NCBI RefSeq assembly: GCF_028554725.1
Contig: NC_071671.1
Location: forward strand, 14,321,501 to 14,385,500
Origin: Zeugodacus cucurbitae
Taxonomy: Eukaryota; Arthropoda; Insecta; Diptera; Tephritidae
DNA: 64,000 bases
Reading direction: 5' to 3'
Below, piece after piece: positions 22,828-35,766 of the stretch (positions are counted from its first letter, which is position 1; each line of letters starts with the position of its first letter). A program made the translations under genes and the position numbers. The notes under the pieces are model-generated. The model saw only the letters and a program-made list of their open reading frames with translations. It was not told the DNA's origin and did no database searches.

Positions 22828-24277
22828 TATACTCTCGCAACCTGTTGCACAGAGTATCATAGTTTTGTTCACATAACGGTTGTTTGTGTCACCAAGAAAT
22901 ATAAGAGTTAGATATGGGGTTATATATACATAAATGATCAGGATGACGAGTAGATTTGAAATCCGGATGTCTGTCCGTCCGTCTGTCCGTCTGTCCGTCT
23001 GTCCGTGCAAGCGATAACTTGAGTAAAAATTAAGATATCTTAATGAAACTTGGAACACATGTTCCTTGGCACCCTGAGGATGTTGCTTTCGAAAATGGGC
23101 AAAATCGGTCCACTGCCACGCCCACAAAATGGAGGAAACCGAAAACCTATACAGTGTCATAACTAAGCCATAAATAAAGTTATGAAAATGAAATTTGGAA
23201 CATACGATCCCATTAGGGAGGGGCACATTTGAATGTAATTTTTTTTGGAAAAGTGGGCGTGACCCCGCCCTCAAATAAGTTTTTTTGTATATAACTCGCA
23301 AACCAATAAAGTTATATAAGCCAAACTTTCTGCAGACGTTTCTTTTAGCCATTTCCTTATACAGTCCAAAAATGAAAGAAATCGGATAATAACCACGCCC
23401 ACCTCCCATACAAAAGTTAGGTTGAAAATTACGAAAAGTGGGTTAACTCCCTAACGAAAAACGCCAGAAACACCAAATTTTACATAAGAAATGGCAGAAG
23501 AAAGCTGCACTGAGATTTTTTTACAAAATGGAAAATGGGCGTGGCGTCGCCCACTTATGGGTCAAAAACCATATCTCAAGAACTATTCGACCGATTTCAA
23601 TGAAATTCGGTATATAACACTTTCTTGACACCCTGATGACACGGGTGGAATATGGGCGAAATCGGTTCACAACTACGTCTACTTCCCATATAACCCAATT
23701 TTGAATTCCATCTGATTCGTTCACTTTATAATGTATTCATAAGGAACCAATGAAGCTAGCGGAATAAAACTTTACACAAATACTGTATTTGAGCTGTGAC
23801 ATCACTTGTAGAAAAATTGTCAAAATCGGACCATGACTTTTCAAGGCCCCTGATATCAAACATGAAGAACTCAGTGCCTAAGGTTAATTTTTCACCGAAA
23901 ATATAGGTAAATCCCTCAGATATTTTAATGTAATTCATTCCCTCTGAATTTTTTTCTTATAACAGTTTCTCTCTGTACCTGAAATGGTAAAAATCGGGTC
24001 ATAACTTCCCCCAGATCCTATATACCTAATTAGAAGTAATATTAAATTAAGTGATCGTATAGTCTTCGATACATTGTATCTTGGTGGTGAAAACGAGTGA
24101 AATCGGTTTAGGAATTACCTCAGTCCCCATATACTATTTATGATGATTTTCGTTATTCTATTGAACTTTATGCCGAATATATGGGTCGAATTGTGTTGTC
24201 TTTATAAAATTACATCAATAAATTGAGAGAGTATAAAATGTTCGGTTACACCCGAACTTAGCTCTTCCTTACTTGTT
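22828..24277 (+). repeat. Helentron/DINE-1-like dispersed repeat, long copy
   Basis: The left end is tatactctcgcaacctgttg, a 13-bp subterminal repeat whose complement (gagagagtata form) recurs near 24228-24238. Then come a gtctgtccgtccgtctgtcc microsatellite (22971-23005), many conserved blocks (ccactgccacgcccacaaaa, gggcgtggcgtcgcccactt), and a right end with the hairpin gttcggttacacccgaac before cttccttacttgtt. Paired subterminal repeats, an internal microsatellite and a 3' hairpin are the layout of Helentron-associated (DINE-1/HINE) elements. No protein is encoded; the 202-codon minus frame at 22801-23409 is an artefact of the repeat. Confidence 0.75.
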
Positions 24278-26891
24278 ATATTATAGAAAGATTACACAGA
24301 AAAATATTGTAATATTTTAGCCACAAATCTATACAGTAAACTATTCTTCCTCCTAACTAGCTCACATGTTGCTCATACGCGGTGTCTGACCTACACTGAC
24401 TTACTAAAAAGAGCCATAATCCCGCTTATTGACTTGATCTAATAAATAAAACAGGGATTTATGTGTACAAAGTGAAAGTTTACGCAGGGCTTATGACACA
24501 TTTACAAGACAATTTAAGCGCGCACATAAGTATATGAAGAATGAAGTAGAAGTAAGGAAGAAAATATTTACTTCTCGTCAGATGAAATGTGCAACAGAAA
24601 TGAACACATGCAAAACCACTTATATATATACAATATATTTTTATCTTTAAGATGCCATCCTTGCAGTATTTCGTGGAAAGAAAAGAATAATAAGAGTAAA
24701 TGAAAAGAAAAGAGCGAACAAGGGAAACGAAATGTGAAAAATGCAGAAAAAATGCAGCTCACTAGAGTTTTACCGTGAACAAAGAAATCATTTGAAGTCA
24801 TGTGTGATGTTAATATTCCTTTAAGATATAGTAGCGCATAGATAAATGAATATGCCAGCCTTGATAATTTGGCTGATTTTATTAAACATAATTTTAAAGT
24901 ATGTAGAATCCCACACATAGGAAAAATAGTAGCACATTGAATAAGTAGTTGTACTATGAGTATGAGTATTAGTTGAATAAGCAGTAGTAATTAGAGTATT
25001 GAGTTTTTCATTAGTATTTGGATACTATTTCATTCCTCCATTGATTTTAACTACTTTGCACTGTGCTTGCCTTCTCATGTAAAATATTTACATCTGTCTC
25101 CACTTTTAGTATACCAGTAATACAATTTTGTTTCTTATAATAAAAAATACTTTGTTATGGTAAGTCATATGTGCTTGGCGCAAGCAAGCGAGTAAATGAC
25201 AACTTTGCTTTGAGAAAATTGTTTTCCATTACAAAATATTTAAAAAGATTGCAAATGTATACAACACTTAAGGCACTACTGCTAAAGAAATATGTCTGCC
25301 ACTCACGAACACACTTGGACATGTGTATTTTCCGCATCTGCGTCATAGCTTAATTCACTTTTTGTGGATTCTACTCCTACTGCAAAGAAATGTGCAGCGT
25401 TTCACTGTTCTTACACATTTTCTTTGTCAGAGAATATAAGCAACAGCGTTGCATGCAACATGTTGTTTGTTTTATGGCAACAACACGCGGTTTACTTCAT
25501 TTTGGAAATGACAAAATGCGAGTGTGTGCGTTAGTCATATGCGTTTCTTATACCCTCATCTGTGTAAAAGAATGCACTTTATTCTGCAACTGCTGTTTCT
25601 ATGACGTAAAAAGAACCACAAAAACAATAGCGCGCATTAGCTTTGCAAGCTACAATCACGTACTATTTTACACTTCTCGCGTCCGCTAGAAACAGCTAGC
25701 AAAACGCAACTCAATTTAAGACTTTGCGGTTTTACTAACACATACACACGACTGTAATAATGTAAAATTTGTAAGTTTATTAAAACTAATTGACTACTGC
25801 ACCTATCAAACCACATAAACATCATTTAGACTTCATGTTAGGTTCTTACGACCACTCCATTTCGAAATCACTTTATCTTTTCTTTGGTTTTTTCAATACC
25901 AACACTTTTTTAAAAAATCTTTAAAACCCTAAAGAAACAATATTTCCCTTTATAAAATATTTCCCTGGTGAATCACATACACACATACTGTACTATAGTT
26001 AACCTGATGACTCATTTTGCTTTAAGATGATTATAGCCTTCTCTGGTCGCCTTAACAACATTAACATATCACTTATTAACAACATTTAAGTACACCCCTG
26101 CTGTTGTTGAAACCTAGCTGCCTCATATTCCACTACAGCAATATTTCTCACTTTTGTTGCCTTCGCTATTTTACGATACAGGTTAATAGCCAAAGTCAAC
26201 AAGGCAATGACTGAGTTTCAAACAACTTAAGGCAACTCAGCGGACTCAGACCAACAAGAAGTTGGGCACTATACAGAGCGCCGAAGAAGTTTTATGAGTG
26301 TGCTTCTGCAGAGGACACTACTAAGATGGGCGGTCGGTTGGAATAAACGTAAGCAGTGAGAAGAACGTCTGTAATCAAGTGCTAACATATTTACCGGTGG
26401 ACAGGCAGATATATATAGTTATTATATTTACAAGGAAATGAAAAAAGGCCATGTAGCTACGTCCAACTCTTGGTTTACACTCGAGCGCAATATATTTTCT
26501 TAGAAATATTGTTTTGTTTGACAGAGTACTGATACTTATTTACACTAATTTGTTAAGGAAAATCGATTTTGTTCACTTAAATAAAAGAGCTGCATACGAA
26601 AATCATCGGACAGTCGCAACATAAACACGATAAACATTCCCTTTTCATTTCATTTCAGATATGTTCTATATAAGCTAAACTGATCGTCTTGTTGTAAATA
26701 CAAGAAGATCTGGAAAGTTCGCATTTTAGCCTCTTTTAAGAATCCCATATTTAAATAAGAAAGCCATGCTGGGTACAACTGAGCTGACTGCGATTCTACT
26801 AGTGGAGCAACAACGATATAATCGAATAGCTCTAATTTAAATATATAAAAGATAAATGGTCAAAATATACCGGATCTACGTTTGAATAAGG
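24278..26891. other. Intergenic, 2.6 kb, no gene recognised
   Basis: AT-rich with short frames (24918-24568 minus, Ser/Phe-rich; 25390-25689 plus, Cys-rich) that show no family motif or splice signals. Confidence 0.5.
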
Positions 26892-26893
26892 TA

Positions 26894-27726
26894 ACGGGTG
26901 ATTTTTTTGAGGTTAGGATTTTCATGCATTAGTATTTGACAGATCACGTGGGATTTCAGACATGGTGTCAAAGAGAAAGATGCTCAGTATGCTTTGACAT
27001 TTCATCATGAATAGACTTACTAACGAGCAACGCTTGCAAATCATTGAATTTTATTACCAAAATCAGTGTTCGGTTCGAAATGTGTTTATCGACAAATTTT
27101 GTTCAGCGATGAGGCTCATTTCTGGTTGAATGGCTACGTAAATAAGCAAAATTGCCGCATTTGGGGTGAAGAGCAACCAGAAGCCGTTCAAGAACTGCCC
27201 ATGCATCCCGAAAAATGCACTGTTTGGTGTGGTTTGTACGCTGGTGGAATCATTGGACCGTATTTTTTCAAAGATGCTGTTGGACGCAACGTTACGGTGA
27301 ATGGCGATCGCTATCGTTCGATGCTAACAAACTTTTTGTTGCCAAAAATGGAAGAACTGAACTTGGTTGACATGTGGTTTCAACAAGATGGCGCTACATG
27401 CCACACAGCTCGCGATTCTATGGCCATTTTGAGGGAAAACTTCGGAGAACAATTCATCTCAAGAAATGGACCCGTAAGTTGGCCACCAAGATCATGCGAT
27501 TTAACGCCTTTAGACTATTTTTTGTGGGGCTACGTCAAGTCTAAAGTCTACAGAAATAAGCCAGCAACTATTCCAGCTTTGGAAGACAACATTTCCGAAG
27601 AAATTCGGGCTATTCCGGCCGAAATGCTCGAAAAAGTTGCCCAAAATTGGACTTTCCGAATGGACCACCTAAGACGCAGCCGCGGTTTTTTAAAAAAAGT
27701 TATCAAGCTCTTAAAAAATCACCCTT
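26894..27726 (+). mobile_element. Tc1/mariner-type element copy 2, internally deleted
   Basis: Flanked by TA (26892-26893, 27727-27728) with the same ends as copy 1. The first 190 bases and the catalytic domain match copy 1 essentially base for base. It differs in the internal junction (ttcgaaatgtgtttatcgac instead of gttccgcttttttatcgac) and in a second deletion of about 110 bp that removes the transposase C-terminus and 3' untranslated part. Confidence 0.9.
27007..27686 (+). pseudogene. IS630/Tc1-mariner transposase, deleted at two places
   Basis: It starts MNRLTNEQRLQII, reaches QCSVRNVF and then joins the catalytic domain at 27087 in the wrong frame. The catalytic Asp residues are in the same contexts as copy 1 (SDEAHF, QQDGATC, TPLDYF). 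Family residues end at RRSRG (27686); the codons that follow come from the 3' terminal DNA of the element brought in by the deletion. It cannot encode an active enzyme, but its ends are intact, so it could be moved by a full-length relative. Confidence 0.9.
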
Positions 27727-27728
27727 TA

Positions 27729-30700
27729 TATCATGCATGTGGTTGAACCAACAATAATTTAGTCCTTCCGAAAAAATCCCGTTTCTAATTAAACAAAATT
27801 TAATTTAAACACTGAGGATAATGTGAATACTCTGAATTTGAGCAAGATGTCTTCCGGCCGGTTTACTATACCCTACCTATTATTTAAATTTGCCTCTTTC
27901 CAGTTGGCGCCTGTTGAATTTAATTTGTAGTTAATTTTACTAGTTCATTCTCTTTAGGACTCAAACTCATTTTTATGTCCATGCCGAGCTTTATTTTATT
28001 ATACTTTCCAGCAGCAGCTACCGGCCAGACGTACGATTTAACTCATACAGCGGTTGGACGTGCTATACTCGTACAATACCTACTTTTTCCGGAGTTCTTG
28101 TGGCCTAATGCCTTCGTACTTACTTCACCAACATTCTGACTTGTTGCCGCTTGTCCCAGCTTACGGATTAGACGGTGGCAGACAGCACTCCTTTCAGCTA
28201 CTCCATTTCACTGATTTAACTCAATATAATATGTGCATATTTTTCCAGCACTTTCAGGCATACCTTATTTTATAGGCGCACCGTAGAAAAATTTTAGCGC
28301 ATTCTCGATGAACACTTTTTGTCGCAGTGTAACAATTGCATATTGAGCTACGCGGGACTTCACCATCTGTGAAAAGTGCAATATACATATGTATGAGGAT
28401 GAAAAAACGATGGCGAATAGGCGTAAAGAATGCTTGTCAATAACTGAAGCTATCATACATGTATGCGAGCAATGGTACACACTGCAATTTAAAAAAGTAA
28501 ATATATGAGCTGTTACAAAACAGACGTCTAATTAGACGCTTGTAGAACCGAACCGCTCATTAGCTGTAATTAATGCCTTTACTTGGGATGTTTTGTAGAA
28601 TAAATTATAGTCACAGATGCTTTGAGATAAACTATGACATACCTATAAATATATATACATATATACTCGTAGATATATCTTAATTGAAGGTCCAGGGTGA
28701 AGGTATATAAACATTTTAAAATATTTCATTTAAAAGAGTTTATAAGCAGTTTTAATTAGTTCGCGATAACAAGGAATGCTTAAAATTATAATTAAGACAA
28801 ATTATCTCACATTATATATTTTTATATAAACACATTCTTGCGACTAATGCTATGCTTACCGAATCCATATTTATATAAAAGTTTAAATTAACAAGATAGA
28901 ATCAAGAAATAGAGTTGAAGCGGAGCAAGGGAATAATAATGAATGTTCTATATAAAGTATGTCGAGTTATATAGAATTCTATTTTTCCAGAAAATACTTT
29001 GATACTACGAAGACATTCAATCCACATTGTCATAAATCGAAGCATGTAGCGCTTGTCACTTGTTTGTATGGCATTCACCAGCAGTGGCTGAAAACCAACA
29101 CCAAATAATGGCATTAAATACTTTATATTGCCAAGTCCAAGTATGCGGCCAAATTACACCAGCACATACAAATGAGATCTTTATGCGCCCGCGCCTTCAC
29201 TCTTCAGCTGAATAGTGTTGTTTAGAGGAATTACACACGAAAAACACCACATTCTAAATGGGTTATGCGTCTGAAACCAGCTTATTTAATTGGCGAAATA
29301 AAGTGGTTGACTACATATGTAGAGCGAGAGTTGGGCAGAGGCGGGTTGAGCTGAACAGACTTGAAACACAAATCTAGCATTAAAGCCCAAGTTCATAAAG
29401 TTGAATTAATGGTTGGATGTAAATACATTTATTGAATTTTTATTGGAGACTTGCGAGCTTTGCAAAGAAAACGGGTTCGGAGACAATAAAATAAGTGGAA
29501 AGAGCCCTGCACGCCGTTCACTGGTAGTTGCTAAGCACGTTAGATGAGGCCCACGGCGACTGCTCAGACAACGTAAGCGAGCGAATTGGGCACATAGACT
29601 TTCCAAATGAGCAATTCCAAGCTGGCTACTGTGTGGGCTGAGCTATAGTTTGCACAATTGGCGAGTTCGACAGTGGGGTCCGGCAGTCATTTAATAAAAG
29701 ATATTTAGTCAGTTGTACAGGAAAGCAAACAGCAAAGTGTCGATATCTCGTCTGGCGTCAATTTTATGTCTAGCGAGCTGTAATAAAAACGAATACAACT
29801 ACACCAGCGAGCCTTTCAACTTGCAAACATCCACTACTCAACAAGTGCCTTAGTCAAGAGTCTCTTTACAGTTCAGCTTTACTATTCGACTATTAAAATG
29901 TATTCCACTTAGTACTGTTGTGTGGACTTGCAGCCAGCCGGTTACACCACTCCATTTCCCATTGTGACCGTCAAAAGCCCGGTCAACTGGCTAGCCATTT
30001 TAGTTAATATTTTTATTTTAGCAATAAAACTATTAACAGATTTCGCCTAATATTAATAGTTTTTTGCTGCTATTCGAGTCGCTGTGCTGTGTTGTTGTCC
30101 GCTTTATTGGCTTGCCACAAATTTCCAAAACCCAGATTTCGTCAAATATAATGTTTAAGTTTGAGGATTTGACGTTTTGTATATCCAAGGGCACTGGATT
30201 ATTGGGTTACGATAGCAAAAGTGGAATATTTTTAGAGACAGCGTTGCTGATTTGTTACGATTCACTGGTAAAACTTTGGCAGAATGTAACAATTTTTTAG
30301 AGCCCCTTGTGAACTATAAGGGAGTTATATTATTTTCGCATATCATACTTTCCTACTACTTTGGTGCAATATAAGTATAATCTGGGCGTCGGTCTGAAAG
30401 GAATATAGTTCAATTTAGGTTCTCAATCAATTATTCGGTTCTTTAGATTATCTTGAACCCTTATCTTCAATCAAACCTTACCTCTTACACTTCTTCATTT
30501 CCATCCAGTTAATACTATTTTCAGCCGATGCTAGTTTATTTTATTTATTATGCGAAATTTATAACTGTCGAAGACTACCACATCTTAAGAAGCTTAATCA
30601 ATTCATATCTCTGCAAAACCGGTTTATTGTTGTGATCTGTCGTTTAAATGGAAGCTAAGTGATCTGAGGAATTAAAGAATGATCTTCATTGCGAAAAGTC

Positions 30701-31389
30701 AAACCTTATCTACCTTTTTTTTAAACTATATAGAATTCTATCTGATTCTGACATTAATATAAGTACATAAATCTTCAAGTAAAACAATAAAGCTAATTTC
30801 AGGGTAATAAATTATCGCTCTCAAGCAGCTCAAAGACAGTGATTGCGGCCAAAGCAGCTTTACGGAAATAGCTCTGCCACCCGCTGCTTTGGAGGGAGTC
30901 AGGAATATACGAAGCCATTGCGAAGGGAAATGCGCAAATGCTGATGCTGCATAAGACGACAAGAAAGCTATTAAACGATAGTGCCGACAGCCGCTCAGAC
31001 CTGTGACAATTTACTTAGCTTTAGCATTAGTATACGAATATTCTTATCTCTCTAGTTTCTACGCTGTCGGTGATATGTAGATTCAACTGGAGCTGCAACA
31101 ACATTCCACCTATCACATAAGAACGTAATATTTTACGTATACGCCACTTAACAACTTTATGCCAACAGCGGTAATACACCGCTTTCTCTTCCTTACCTGG
31201 CCTTTGACAACCTTTCTGTGCCTGTGCCGTCTCCTTTGTCACCATACCAAGCGCTCTATATATTATGTAAGTAAGTAATAGCTTTCGCAATGAAATCTAA
31301 ATTTTACAGCTTCTATTATAGTTGAGCATTGTATTGTTGTTGTGTGCTTACAGGTAACTCTGGTGGCATGTGTAATTATCATCTTCATC
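27729..31389. other. Intergenic, 3.7 kb, no gene recognised
   Basis: AT-rich with only short frames (29406-29606, 30064-30300, 31027-31290). None shows a domain, a signal peptide I trust, or splice sites in frame. Confidence 0.5.
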
Positions 31390-32863
31390 TCATGAAATGG
31401 GCATGAATAAATTTATAAATTTATATTTACACGCCCTCAGAAATGTGTTCGGCTTTTCCGCAGCCTTCAGAGCTTCAGATATACTCAAGGTTGGATAAAA
31501 CTCTGGTTCGTCATCATCACCGTCGCTATCTTTGCTATTCGCATCGTCGGCGATGATATTATCCACAATGTTTTCATCAGACGGATCTTCACAAGTGGCG
31601 ACAGCATCATCGACACGCGCGTATTGTTCAAAGTCCTCGTTTGTTTTGGGTAACTGATGCTTATCAATAGCCTTCGCCCAAATGCTCAGCGGTACGTCGT
31701 CTTCTTCGTTAAAATCATCTGAAGCTATGGTACATTCTACATTGCTTCGGACAAAACCAGCATGTTTGTTACAGTTAAAAATTGTTCCTTGCTTGAGTTG
31801 AGTCCAGGCATCTTGAATCATTAGAATAGCGTCAAGAACAGTGATTTTCGTGCACTCAACACTACTGCATCCGCCATCTAGAAACTGGATCATTTTTAAA
31901 ATAAGGTTTTTACGAAAATGTGCTTTCAAAGCTCGAATTATCCCTTGATCCATGGGTTGCAACACTGATGTCGTGTTTGGAGGCAGAAATACTAGAGTTA
32001 TGCTTTTCAAGTCTGCAATATGGGGATGTGCAGGACAGTTGTCAACTAACAGCAGGATTTTCTTATTCTTTTTCATAAGTTCACGATCCCATGCGCGTGC
32101 CCATTTGGTAAAAATGTCACCAGTCATCCAGGCTTTTCGATTGCTCTCATAATCCACTGGCAAATGCCGTACATTTTTAAAACATCTGGGACGTTGAGAT
32201 TTCCCGATTACGAGAAGTTTTTTTTTTTAGCTGTGCCACTCATGTTGGCTGCCACCATCACTGTTATTCGCTCCTTTGATAATTTTCTCCTGTACATTTT
32301 TCACCTTTAAATTTCAACGTCTTGTCTGGGGTTAATTTATAAAACAACCCGGTCTCATCTGCATTAAAAATTTCATCATCACTAAATTGAGCACGTAGAG
32401 TAGGCCAAACTTTTTCTAACCAATCGTGTACATCACTCTGTTGTACTGACAAAGACTCGCCAACAATCTTTCCACTGACGATGTTGTGTCTTACTTTAAA
32501 ACGGTTTATCCAACTCATGGAACATATGAAATTTTGCATGTCTAACTGTCTAGCAAAAAAATTTGCTTTCTCTTGTAGCAGAGGTCCATTAAGAGGTATT
32601 CCCCGGTCGCGCTGAAGCTTAAACCACTGTAACAATGCCTTATCCAATTGCTCATGATTAGAAGTTCTTACACGTTTGCTTTTCAAAACATTGGCATTAA
32701 ATAGCGGCTCGACCTTGTATTTATTCTTCTTTATTGTTGATATTGTAGAATGAGATACGCCAAATTCTTTTGCGAGGGTCGCGTTTGATTCACCAGCTTC
32801 TAATCTGTGTAATATTGCACTCTTTTCTTCAATTGAAAAACACTTTCTCTTCAAAGAACTCAT
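31390..32863 (-). pseudogene. Tigger-like transposase (CENP-B type HTH + DDE_1), two 1-base frameshifts
   Basis: The ATG at 32863 opens MSSLKRKCFSIEEKSAILHR, a psq/CENP-B N-terminal helix-turn-helix (residues about 1-55, LAKEFGVSHSTISTIKKNK), followed by the Tc5/CENP-B second DNA-binding domain (about 65-135, FARQLDMQNFICSMSWINRF). The DDE domain has FNADETGLFYKL (first Asp), LLLVDNCPAHPH (second) and VLQPMDQGIIRALK (third), with 30 residues between the last two. An acidic tail follows (EDDVPLS, DSDGDDDEPEF). The frame shifts once in an A run near 32280 and again in an 11-A run at 32218-32228. Both fit single-base losses, and between them the third frame reads family sequence (VMVAANMSG). Full length would be about 490 residues, normal for the family. 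Confidence 0.92.
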
Positions 32864-33134
32864 TTTATTTTATTTTTTGAACTTGTCATAACAAGTGACA
32901 AACACTAACTGTGACGCGTGCCAATAAGGAGAATTGAACGGTGAAGCGCGTCGTTTTAAACGGACGAATTATCGTAAAAAGTGTCGCTATAAACGGTTTG
33001 TCGTTCAAACCGGAGTCGCACTAAACGGTTACATTTTCTCATAATCTAACTATTAAACCAAACTTGAGTAAATAATATCGACGCTAAAAACGGTTAGTCG
33101 TTATAAGCGACGTCGTTATAAATGAATTCTACTG
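31390..33134 (-). mobile_element. Tigger/pogo-type DNA transposon, one end present
   Basis: On the minus strand the element starts at 33134 with cagtagaattcatttataac next to TA (33135-33136), the CAGT...-TA form of Tigger elements. Subterminal copies of gtcg-ytataa-type motifs follow (32950-33125). The transposase occupies 32863-31390. I could not find a matching cagtagaattc end at the left of 31390, so the 3' end is truncated or too diverged. These elements insert at TA by cut and paste. Confidence 0.88.
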
Positions 33135-33136
33135 TA

Positions 33137-33643
33137 TATACGGTACGTGTATATATGTATGTATTCGTGTGTGGCATCCTTTTATGCCCACCCACCAGCT
33201 AATTTAATATGTGAGCATACAAGGATTGCGTGTAATTAACAATTTAACATTTCATCATTTCAATGCAGCGGTTGATTGCGCAAGAGCTGGTGAAGGCGTT
33301 GAGGTTAGTTGCATTGCGAATGTGTGCAATTTTATTTCATTTTTAGCGTGCCACCGCTCCTTAATGAAAATTGCATGCGTTGCATTGGTTCGGAAAATCG
33401 TAATAAGGATGAATTGCAAAAAATACAAAAAATAAATAAATAAACATTTGTTCAAAAACGACCATTAAAATGAAAGCGTATGAGAACGCATACCCACACA
33501 CGCATAATGAAATCAAAAATTAAACTGTTTCCCAGTTGAATGGTTGGCGAGTGTGCTTGGCAGCTGAGGCTTACCAACTTTCAATGGCAATTTAAATAAG
33601 CAAATTTAAAATTTGTACAAATGTTATCGTTGTTAAACAAAAG
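33137..33643. other. Spacer, no feature seen
   Basis: About 500 bp of AT-rich DNA with overlapping short frames on both strands (33211-33455) that look like chance. Confidence 0.45.
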
Positions 33644-34441
33644 AGAAATATATCACATCGGACAACTGAAGTAAGTAATAAAAAAATAAGAGAAACGGGA
33701 AAGTTTAAACAATTTGTAGCGAATTTCCGAATATATGTTTATTTCATCAAGAGGTACACACCTGTAAAGTTACATGTGTACAAATCAAAGTGGAATAAAC
33801 TGCATTTACGCGTTGAAACTGTACACAAGTGCACCCCTTCGTCAAGTTTCAAATGTGTTTCTCCTGTATTTGTGTCCCACTTTTGTGCAAACTCCTACAT
33901 TCTCTTTGAATATGCGTGTACAGAATGCTTATTAAAATCCAGTAAAAACTGCCCCTCGCTAGCATTATTTGGAATGGTGCTCGGAGTGTTAGGCTTACTC
34001 ATTGCCGTGATTCATAATTTTCTATATATGGGAGAAGACTTTCAATAATAGGATAAACCACCACTTAGTTCCTTTTAATTATTTCATTATTTTCTTTTTG
34101 TTTCTGTTGGATTGTGAAATATCCTTTTAATGCGAAAGCGTCCTATGCATCCTTGTTGCATGCCTTCTGTTAACCGCTGCAAAACACTATAAAAATGGAG
34201 CATTGCTCTACCTACTCCCTTTTATACATGCATCATAATTTTAAAAGTAGGAAAAGTACAAAAGGGTATCCAAGCGACAGGGATTAGGTTACTGCAACGA
34301 AGTCTGCGCACTCAAAGCCTATCGCATCCAGACAGTGCTTACCGCAGAGGCACATACCCATCTTGCAAAACAACACGCCGCTAAAATGAATTCTTTATAT
34401 GTTTTGTGCTTTAATCATTTTGTGTTCCACTTGTTGAAAGT
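33644..34441 (+). repeat. Tandem duplication, unit 1 (shorter)
   Basis: Starts agagaaatatatcacatcgg and ends ttccacttgttgaaag. It matches unit 2 at 34449-35766 over its whole length with scattered substitutions and small indels, roughly nine bases in ten by eye. It contains a TATA-like actataaaaatggagc near 34189. The 90-codon frame at 33776-34048, ending in a hydrophobic stretch, is not kept open in unit 2, so coding is unlikely. Confidence 0.8.
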
Positions 34442-34448
34442 CACATGA

Positions 34449-35766
34449 AAGAAATATATCACATCGGACAACTGAAGAAAATTATAAACAAACTAAAAAG
34501 AAAAAAATAAGAGAAACAGGTAAGTTTAAACAATTTGAAGCGAATTTCCGAATATATGCTTATTTCATCAAGAGGTACACAGCGGTAAAGTTACATGCGT
34601 ACAAATCAAAGTGGAATAAACTGCATTTACGCCTTGAAACTGTACACAAGTGCATCCCCTTCGTCACGTTCCCAATGTGTTTCTCCTGTATTTGTGTCCC
34701 ACTTTTGTAAACTCCTATATTCTCTTTGAATATGCGTGCACATATGGCCCGATTTTTGGTTGATGACATTTGGTTCAATTGTTTTGTGTTTGCTCACATC
34801 CCTATTTGGGTGACTGTGCTCGCAGCGTTTCACAGCGCTGACAGCACAATGGTAACGTTCCGATTCTATTTTCATTGTTTGATGTTTCAGAAAGCCAGCG
34901 AACTTTTTTCCTCGAATCCTTTTGTGGTTTCTCTGTTTTCGTTTTATTATTGTTTTACTATAATTTATGCAGAAAAAACAATATTTTGGAATCCAATTAC
35001 CTTTTAAAGCAGACTTATAGGTTCCTTCAAATGTCAATTAACATTGTGGTGATCACCGAAAATTAAAGGAAAAACTCAAATTAAATAGGTATGCAATATC
35101 CTATCAAGAATTAAGTCATCATCCATTATATGGGATCATCTATGTCGTTCACACTATGCCCACTGCAGTCGGATCTACGTATTAAGAACGGATGCTTATT
35201 AAAATCCAATAAAAGTCTGTCCCTCGCTAGCATCATTTGGAATGGTGCTTGGAGTGTTAAGCTTACTCATTGCCGAGATATATAATTTTCTATATATGGG
35301 AAAAGACTTTCAATAACCTGTTAGGATAAACCGCATAGTTCCTTTTAACTATTTCATTACTTTTTTTCAAGTCAATTTTTATGCTCTTTTTTTTTGTTTC
35401 GGTTGGATTGTGAAATATCCTTTTAATGCGAAAGCGTCCTTTACATCCTTGTCGCATGTCTTCTGTTTTTTATGTCATTAACGCCAACGAAATAGTATAA
35501 AAATTGAGCATTGCTCTCCCCACTCCTGCTTATAATGCAATTACACAACAACATGCATAATAATTGTAAAAGAAGGAAGAGTACAAAAGATTTCCACGCG
35601 ACGGGGATTAAGTTACTGCAGCGAAGTCTGCGCACTCAAAGCTTATCGCATCCAGACAGTGCTTACCACAGAGACACATGCCCATCTTGCAACACAACAA
35701 ACCGCTAAAATGGATTTTCTACATTTTTTGTGCTTTAATAATTTTGTGTTCCACTTGTTGAAGGTC
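34449..35766 (+). repeat. Tandem duplication, unit 2 (with about 450 extra bp)
   Basis: Same start (gaaatatatcacatcggaca) and end (ttccacttgttgaagg) as unit 1, in the same orientation. About 450 bp at 34740-35188 have no counterpart in unit 1, so either unit 2 gained an insertion or unit 1 lost it. I see no TIR or poly-A at that block's borders. The extra block holds short frames on both strands with no recognisable domain. Confidence 0.8.

Noticed and set aside
22801..23409. 202-codon minus-strand frame
   Set aside because: It lies wholly within the dispersed repeat. Similar frames recur in the other copies with no shared protein family.
33776..34048. 90-codon frame ending in a membrane-like stretch
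   Set aside because: The equivalent frame is broken in the second tandem unit by a one-base indel and substitutions, so there is no sign of selection on the protein.
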